From the NCBI GenBank assembly GCA_964458085.1, contig CAYWFF010000034.1, forward strand, positions 1 through 9,435: 9,435 nt of DNA, written 5' to 3'. Below are positions 6,317 to 9,435 of the stretch, piece by piece. This stretch comes from CAYWFF01 sp964458085. Lineage in GTDB: Bacteria > Patescibacteriota > Microgenomatia > UBA8517. Each line of letters begins with the position of its first letter. Within the stretch, counting starts at the first letter, position 1. The notes beneath the pieces were generated by a model. It had not been told where the DNA came from and did not search any database. It saw only the letters and a program-made list of their open reading frames with translations. Both the position numbers and the translations under genes were made by a program.

Positions 6317-8052
6317 CTAAGTCGCTTTTGACCACTATTGTAAGCGTGGTTAAGAGCGAAAAGTGGGGACAATTTAAGTGTTCCATCTTTTAATTCTTCA
6401 TAGGTTGGTGGTTCTTCAAAAATCTTACTAAAAAGGTTTGCTCTATGGAGCTTGTCAGGCATCTCTAACACAAACTCAGAGAAGTGTTCCATCCAATAAT
6501 GAGCGGTGTTAATAAGAGTCTGGGTATCTACTTCTTTATCTTCAACTTTATTGCGCTCTACAGTAGACTGAGCTATCTCAGTTTTTAACCTTTCTATCTT
6601 TTCCTCAAAGATACTTATGCTTTCCTGAGTCCCTGCCATACCTAATTGCACTTTAGCAAAACTAACTTGCTCTCTTAGTTCAGTCAATCTTTTCTCCCAA
6701 TTTATGTTGTCTCTATTTAATCTTTCAGTTTCTTCATCCCAGTCGCTTAGAAATTGCTTAGTAAATGTGTTAATAAACCTTTTACTGAACTTTACATTTT
6801 TTACTACTTTCTCAACCGTAGTTTCAAGTTTTTTTGCGTTTATTCCCCAATAAGCATGACGCAGAGCACAATGATAGGTTGGAACAGGTCTCATTTTTCC
6901 TCTCGGAGATGAGGCTTTAAGTGGTCTGCGACAAGTTGTACCGTCATCAAGTGTCCCAGGACAAAGAATTACTCTTTTGTATGGATATTTAGGATTTTCT
7001 TTGCGTTTAGTCTTTTGCCAATCAGGTATATTGCCTCGATAAACCCTGGGTCTTCCATTTTCTTCAACAATCATAACTTTACCCTTGTTTGCCCTATTAA
7101 AGAGGTTTATTGAAACTATTCCTTTTCCACTTTCCATTCCTTTCAAATAAACCGGATTTCCATCGTGGGCTTCACCACGAAAGGTAGTCGATCTTTCGGT
7201 GTTTACTGCTGGAAATAAGGGGTTTTGTACATATTTTTGTAACATTTTTACATTTAACTTGCGCCTCCCTTTAATTGCAATTATTTTGCTTCGGTTTTCT
7301 TTATCCCTGAATTTCAATTCTTTTGTGAGGAAGCCCATGTTGTTTACAGTTTCCACAATTTCATAATTTGAAAGTACGCCGTCTGCTTTTAGTTCAAACA
7401 TTTTTACAAACCACTTAGATTGCTCAGGATGAGGTATTAGAATAAACCTTCTTTTGCCATCCGGCATAACAAGCCTATCTGCAACAAAACCGAGTGGAGT
7501 AGAACCACGCCAAAAACCACATTGAACAATGTGAATTGCAGCACCTATCATTCGAGTTTGAATTCGAGCAACCTCTTCTCGTCCACTTTCTGCTTCCAGT
7601 AACTCGCTTTTTGCATTAGGGTTTGTAATAGACCACCAGAATTTTGCACCGAGATGTTCCAAAGTGTTTACTTCCTTAGTGCTAATAACTCCACGGCTGT
7701 CCACCAAAGTAACTCCGAGTTTGGCAAATTCTGCCTTAAGCTGGCTATAAACAACAGCTCCCGCTCTCGTAAATCGGTCAATACATAAAATTAGTGCAAA
7801 TCTGACAGGTGTTTTACTTTGTCTTATGAAGTCGAGAACTTTTTGGACAGGTTGCGACTCCAAATCTACACTTGCAGACTCAGCGAAGTTAAAAGTCTTA
7901 ACGATTTTAATCTCGCAATCGTAATCGCTCTCGGCTTTGCGTCTTGTTATTTCGATTTGATTTAACTGGTCCTCAGATGAGTCGCCAAAAACATCTTGCT
8001 TGCGTGTGGACACTCTTGCTATGGCTACTGCATTCAAGATATTTGTTTTCAT
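6262..8052 (-). CDS. Large serine recombinase (site-specific integrase)
   Basis: Serine-family recombinase that would integrate and excise the element carrying it. Numbering from an alternative GTG at 8061 (599 aa; the ATG at 8052 is preferred and is residue 4): resolvase domain with R16 and catalytic S18 in AIARVSTRKQD, SSEDQLNQIE (28-37), and LILCIDRFTRA (90-100) with R96 and R99; a Recombinase domain with GFWRGSTPLGF (182-192), HPEQSKWFVKMFE (211-223) and NYEIVETVNNMGF (232-244); a zinc-ribbon-like segment with C367, C377, C398 and possibly H402; then a coiled-coil arm, about 441-505. Catalytic residues are intact. The last 17 residues (from about 583, GVDGTRTRDLPRDRRTL) are the antisense translation of tRNA-Asp, and the TAA stop lies in the tRNA D-arm at 6262-6264. 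So the native C-terminus may differ in the unintegrated form. It is probably the last gene of an operon with the two small genes upstream. Confidence 0.93.
   Translation of the reverse strand: MKTNILNAVAIARVSTRKQDVFGDSSEDQLNQIEITRRKAESDYDCEIKIVKTFNFAESASVDLESQPVQKVLDFIRQSKTPVRFALILCIDRFTRAGAVVYSQLKAEFAKLGVTLVDSRGVISTKEVNTLEHLGAKFWWSITNPNAKSELLEAESGREEVARIQTRMIGAAIHIVQCGFWRGSTPLGFVADRLVMPDGKRRFILIPHPEQSKWFVKMFELKADGVLSNYEIVETVNNMGFLTKELKFRDKENRSKIIAIKGRRKLNVKMLQKYVQNPLFPAVNTERSTTFRGEAHDGNPVYLKGMESGKGIVSINLFNRANKGKVMIVEENGRPRVYRGNIPDWQKTKRKENPKYPYKRVILCPGTLDDGTTCRRPLKASSPRGKMRPVPTYHCALRHAYWGINAKKLETTVEKVVKNVKFSKRFINTFTKQFLSDWDEETERLNRDNINWEKRLTELREQVSFAKVQLGMAGTQESISIFEEKIERLKTEIAQSTVERNKVEDKEVDTQTLINTAHYWMEHFSEFVLEMPDKLHRANLFSKIFEEPPTYEELKDGTLKLSPLFALNHAYNSGQKRLSGVDGTRTRDLPRDRRTL
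6322..6359 (+). terminator. Long hairpin just after tRNA-Asp, possible 3' processing or termination structure
   Basis: TCGCTTTTGACCAC (6322-6335) can pair along all 14 positions with GTGGTTAAGAGCGA (6346-6359), leaving a 10-nt loop. Two of the pairs are G-U wobbles only when the plus strand is transcribed; on the minus strand they would be A-C mismatches. This points to a role in the tRNA transcript. No U-run follows, so it is not a textbook intrinsic terminator. The same bases encode residues about 568-580 of the recombinase on the other strand. Confidence 0.45.
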
Positions 8053-8083
8053 GCTTTTCACGGTAAATCTTTTTACAATAATT

Positions 8084-8278
8084 TCAATAGGCGATTTGGG
8101 TCCTTATTGTCCAACCCTTAAATTGCAGCACTCCAGCAAATGAAATGGTTGTAAGCAACGAGCTATTCTCCCTAATTAAATATCTGTCTGGATTGGATAG
8201 TATCAAATGCACTAATGCCTTTGAGATGGCCTTTAAGACATCGTTTTCTGGATTTTTGTTTAGTAGCTTGTTGTTCAT
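8084..8278 (-). CDS. Small hypothetical protein between RHH gene and recombinase
   Basis: A 64-codon frame that I do not recognise. Its ATG (8278-8276) overlaps the TGA of the preceding ribbon-helix-helix gene in an ATGA junction, which argues for a real, translationally coupled gene since it has no ribosome-binding site of its own. The N-terminal half looks helical (ENDVLKAISKALVHLILSNPDRYLI), and the C-terminal half has alternating hydrophobic residues (SLLTTISFAGVLQFKGW) suggesting strands. No signal peptide or membrane segment is evident. It ends with TGA about 30 bp before the recombinase ATG. Its position suggests an accessory or regulatory role in recombination, for example a directionality factor or RHH partner, but nothing in the sequence proves it. 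Confidence 0.6.
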   Translation of the reverse strand: MNNKLLNKNPENDVLKAISKALVHLILSNPDRYLIRENSSLLTTISFAGVLQFKGWTIRTQIAY

Positions 8279-8442
8279 ACTGGATTAACAATTTTTATAG
8301 ACAGATACTCATATAAACATTCCTCTACAAGCTCCTTAATGCTTTTTTTCTCCTTTGCAGCGATAATTTTGACCTCTGTATGCAATCCCGCATCAATACG
8401 CACCTGTTTTGTTAGTTCTTTGTCACTTTGTCGATTTTTCAT
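8275..8442 (-). CDS. Ribbon-helix-helix (CopG/Arc-like) DNA-binding protein
   Basis: A 55-residue protein beginning at the ATG at 8442. The core TKQVRIDAGLHTEVKIIAAK, then EKKSIKELVEECLYEYLSIK, matches the RHH plan: a short basic N-terminal strand (about 11-18, with K12, V14 and I16 alternating), helix A (20-30), a turn (KKS, 32-34) and helix B (35-47). Such proteins dimerise and bind operators through the paired strands; many are autoregulators of mobile elements or antitoxins. The TGA stop overlaps the next ATG (ATGA). GGA lies about 9 nt before the start, a weak ribosome-binding site. A perfect palindrome GGGTACCC (8453-8460) lies immediately upstream and is a possible operator. It probably controls its own operon, including the recombinase. 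Alternatives are an antitoxin or an accessory recombination factor. Confidence 0.8.
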   Translation of the reverse strand: MKNRQSDKELTKQVRIDAGLHTEVKIIAAKEKKSIKELVEECLYEYLSIKIVNPV

Positions 8443-8452
8443 ATTTATTTCC

Positions 8453-8460
8453 GGGTACCC
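8453..8460. promoter_or_regulatory. Palindrome upstream of RHH gene, possible operator
   Basis: GGGTACCC is a perfect 8-bp palindrome 11 bp upstream of the RHH start codon, in an A/T-rich context. RHH dimers bind short palindromes or tandem repeats near their own promoters, so autoregulation is plausible. An 8-bp palindrome alone is weak evidence. Confidence 0.3.
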
Positions 8461-8533
8461 CTAAATATCTCCCTCTCTCGCTCCCTCAACCCGAATAATT
8501 TTTATCTGTATAAGATTTATATGTATTGAGCCG

Positions 8534-8607
8534 TCCAGAGTCTTGTCTGAACCCAAAGGCGTCATTCGGTATATCGGTCGCTTCGGTCGGTCGCCGCTTA
8601 CTCTGGA
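8534..8607. repeat. CGGT direct repeats nested in a TCCAGAGT/ACTCTGGA inverted repeat
   Basis: TCCAGAGT (8534-8541) and ACTCTGGA (8600-8607) are exact reverse complements 58 bp apart. Inside them lies a shorter pair, GGCG (8558-8561) and CGCC (8592-8595). Between these are four CGGT copies at 8567, 8575, 8584 and 8588, two of them within TCGGTCG units. The patch is clearly richer in G+C than its surroundings and lies between the DUF5659-like gene and the RHH operon. It could hold an operator, an attachment or resolution site, or the 3' structure of the upstream transcript. Confidence 0.5.
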
Positions 8608-8625
8608 TAGTTTGATTTAAGTCAC

Positions 8626-8889
8626 CTATCCACTCCAAGCAGTAAGAGCCTGTTGTGACTTTCCTTTTATGCGAGAGATGAGCATCTCTTTTTTTGAGAA
8701 CAATTCAAAGGCAGGTGCTTCGAAGTTGTTAAAAAAATTGCCTTGTAGCTCTTTACATTTATCGAATGGAGCAAGGACAAACATAAAATGTCCCGGTCTA
8801 TCACTTTCAGCAGAAATAAAGTTGATACCCTTTTGGGTGAGAAGAAACGAAGTTAGGTTAATATCATCGGTTTTATATACAGTTTCCAT
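8626..8889 (-). CDS. DUF5659-like small protein
   Basis: An 87-residue protein starting at ATG 8889. It resembles the DUF5659 plan as I know it: an aromatic-rich start (VYKTDDINLTSFLLTQKGINFI, about 4-25) giving a strand-helix-strand with a K-G turn, a central hydrophobic strand (HFMFVLAPF, 34-42), then helices ending KKEMLISRIKGK, where the family often has a lysine-rich terminal helix. No catalytic motif is known or visible. Members of this type recur in mobile and plasmid-like regions of uncultured bacteria. The start has no Shine-Dalgarno sequence but shares the A/T-rich AAATAAATATG context with the RHH gene. It reads leftward, away from the structured leader on the right. The family call comes from pattern memory, so it could be a different small fold. 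Confidence 0.65.
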   Translation of the reverse strand: METVYKTDDINLTSFLLTQKGINFISAESDRPGHFMFVLAPFDKCKELQGNFFNNFEAPAFELFSKKEMLISRIKGKSQQALTAWSG

Positions 8890-9007
8890 ATTTATTTAGG
8901 TTAGAATAACACGACTTTTTGTATCCAGTACCTTGTCAATTTTTCATATTTGAGCCTATTTTTTCATTTATTTAACACTTGACAATAATTTCCAAAAAAT
9001 GTTTTTG

Positions 9008-9016
9008 TGATAAACT
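9008..9016 (+). promoter_or_regulatory. Candidate extended -10 for the structured leader
   Basis: TG (9008-9009), one base, then TAAACT (9011-9016) fits an extended -10 element (TGN-TATAAT, 4/6 in the hexamer). No good -35 sits at 16-18 bp; the perfect TTGACA at 8979-8984 is 26 bp away, too far for normal sigma70 recognition. Transcription would start near 9023, just before the first hairpin of the leader. Confidence 0.4.
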
Positions 9017-9024
9017 ACGAGTAA

Positions 9025-9200
9025 CAACTTAATAGTTGCCTAACCCCAATAGCTCGCGCTGCTGGGTATGGCACAAAAGCCGGTAAAGAACAGTAAGCTC
9101 TCAGTCAGAGCATCTTTACCGGTCGTGCAGGGAAACTTGTACGGGTAGCGCAAGCTATCGCTGGCTGGGAGCTTTTTGATGGCTCTCCGCAGCATAGCTT
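9025..9200 (+). ncRNA. Candidate structured leader RNA with alternative helices (riboswitch-like, unassigned)
   Basis: Visible pairing in plus-strand RNA: hairpin CAACT/AGTTG (9025-9029/9034-9038, UAAU loop). Then a long arm with basal helix 9049-9062/9145-9158, mostly paired with one 1x1 mismatch and a G-U, extended through GCAC/GTGC (9071-9074/9125-9128) to an 11-bp helix 9079-9089/9113-9123. That arm is capped by GCTCT/AGAGC (9097-9101/9107-9111). A separate hairpin 9164-9172/9182-9193 follows. AAGCTAT (9152-9158) is also exactly complementary to ATAGCTT (9194-9200), so it can pair either with the basal arm or around the second hairpin, just before the GGAGG at 9205-9209. G-U pairs occur in the plus-strand sense. 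This resembles a cis-regulatory RNA with an expression platform, but I match it to no known class. Alternatives are a small RNA of the element or a DNA-level origin or transfer site. Confidence 0.55.
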
Positions 9201-9204
9201 CAAT

Positions 9205-9209
9205 GGAGG
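9205..9209 (+). promoter_or_regulatory. Strong ribosome-binding site GGAGG
   Basis: GGAGG lies 9 nt before the ATG at 9219, the only near-consensus Shine-Dalgarno at normal spacing in the window. It favours this ATG over the in-frame ATG at 9213, which is only 3 nt away. CTCC at 9185-9188 in the preceding hairpin could pair with it in an alternative fold. Confidence 0.8.
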
Positions 9210-9218
9210 TAAATGAAG

Positions 9219-9435
9219 ATGAACAGAAATGATGCAATGACCAGAGCCTATGGAGAACAGACAACAGCCTACATAATGGTAGGTGCTACTTTTGCCTTAC
9301 TTCAATATCTGGATAACAAGTTTAGGGATAAATACAAGGACAAAGGATTTGTTGTATTCCTCGTTCAATTATCAAAGGGTGTTATTCCCCTCACACTTCT
9401 TTCAATAATCCTGGGTGGTTCAAGTAGTGATTTAG
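9219..9435 (+). CDS. Unknown small membrane protein (partial at right edge)
   Basis: At least 72 residues are visible before the window ends; no stop is seen. After a polar N-terminus (MNRNDAMTRAYGEQ) there is a hydrophobic stretch at about 15-31 (TTAYIMVGATFALLQYL), a charged loop with several Lys/Asp/Arg (32-43), and a second hydrophobic stretch at about 44-67 (GFVVFLVQLSKGVIPLTLLSIILGG). Two membrane helices with a basic loop are therefore likely. I do not recognise the family. The start at 9219 is chosen because of GGAGG nine bases upstream. It is preceded directly by the folded leader, so its expression may be controlled there. It belongs to the accessory element to the right of tRNA-Asp. 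Confidence 0.7.
   Translation, partial: MNRNDAMTRAYGEQTTAYIMVGATFALLQYLDNKFRDKYKDKGFVVFLVQLSKGVIPLTLLSIILGGSSSDL

Larger units (their letters stand above)
8890..9218. other. Divergent intergenic region without protein genes
   Basis: About 330 bp between the leftward DUF5659-like gene and the rightward membrane-protein gene. The left 130 bp are very A/T-rich and contain two outward-facing TTGACA hexamers: minus strand 8939-8934 and plus strand 8979-8984. Neither has a -10 at normal spacing. The right part (from 9025) is the folded leader described separately. A minus-strand frame through 9040-9264 runs antisense to the folded leader and is not considered a gene. Confidence 0.6.

Noticed and set aside
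6198..6386. A minus-strand frame of 62 codons containing LTGLEPATFRVTGG
   Set aside because: It is the antisense translation of tRNA-Asp and its flanks in another frame, a well-known source of false proteins.
8084..8277. UGA recoded as an amino acid (as in some CPR lineages)
   Set aside because: The large genes contain no in-frame TGA, and TGA sits exactly at an ATGA gene overlap, so it acts as a stop here.
8456..8520. Possible second tRNA 3' segment (attR-like CTCCCTCAACCCG near 8480)
   Set aside because: Only a short, imperfect resemblance to the tRNA end; no real duplicate of 6290-6316 is visible in the window.
8457..8561. A minus-strand frame of about 35 codons (MTPLGSDKTLDGSIHI...) ending in TAG near 8458, open further upstream through the CGGT repeats
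   Set aside because: No ribosome-binding site, it overlaps the repeat patch and the probable promoter of the RHH operon, and no family is recognised. It could be a remnant, but support is too thin for a gene call.
9040..9264. Minus-strand frame of 74 codons antisense to the folded leader
   Set aside because: It runs through the paired arms of the leader and the start of the membrane-protein gene, has a biased composition and no ribosome-binding site.
1..9435. CRISPR array or transposon ends
   Set aside because: No regularly spaced direct repeats and no terminal inverted repeats with a transposase were seen.

Overview
The window looks like a bacterial chromosome segment. It is AT-rich, uses the standard code (TAA, TAG and TGA all act as stops), and most genes lack an obvious Shine-Dalgarno sequence. 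An N-domain-less ClpB under a CIRCE element, a LemA/HtpX pair, a PolX-type polymerase, a lone family-2 glycosyltransferase and DUF5659-like and ribbon-helix-helix accessory proteins together resemble a Candidate Phyla Radiation lineage such as Microgenomates. That assignment is inference from gene content, not proven.

Left part (1-6042), host housekeeping region. A clpB-type disaggregase runs off the left edge on the minus strand (start 869) behind a CIRCE operator at 892-918. A small three-helix membrane protein may lie divergently on the plus strand (1007-1321). Three minus-strand genes then read right to left: polX (about 4926 to 3091), lemA (3005 to 2418) and htpX (2285 to 1356). The lemA-htpX gap holds nested inverted repeats. 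A plus-strand GT2 glycosyltransferase (5047-6042) diverges from polX. Heat-shock control and membrane-protein quality control (ClpB, HtpX, LemA) are the common theme.

Boundary (6043-6361). A good sigma70-type promoter (6092-6120) drives tRNA-Asp(GTC) at 6243-6316. The tRNA 3' end is the apparent integration point of a mobile element. The element's large serine recombinase gene runs antisense into the tRNA and stops inside its D-arm.

Right part (6317 to beyond 9435), accessory element. The leftward operon is a 55-aa ribbon-helix-helix protein (8442-8275), a 64-aa unknown protein overlapping it by ATGA (8278-8084), and the serine recombinase (8052/8061 to 6262). Upstream lie a GC-richer patch with CGGT direct repeats inside an inverted repeat (8534-8607) and a leftward DUF5659-like gene (8889-8626). 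From about 9008 rightward there is an extended -10, then a strongly folded leader of roughly 180 nt (9025-9200) with two mutually exclusive helices. It ends just before the ribosome-binding site of an unknown two-helix membrane protein (9219 to beyond the edge). This leader is the best candidate for something undescribed. The far end of the element (attR) is not in the window.
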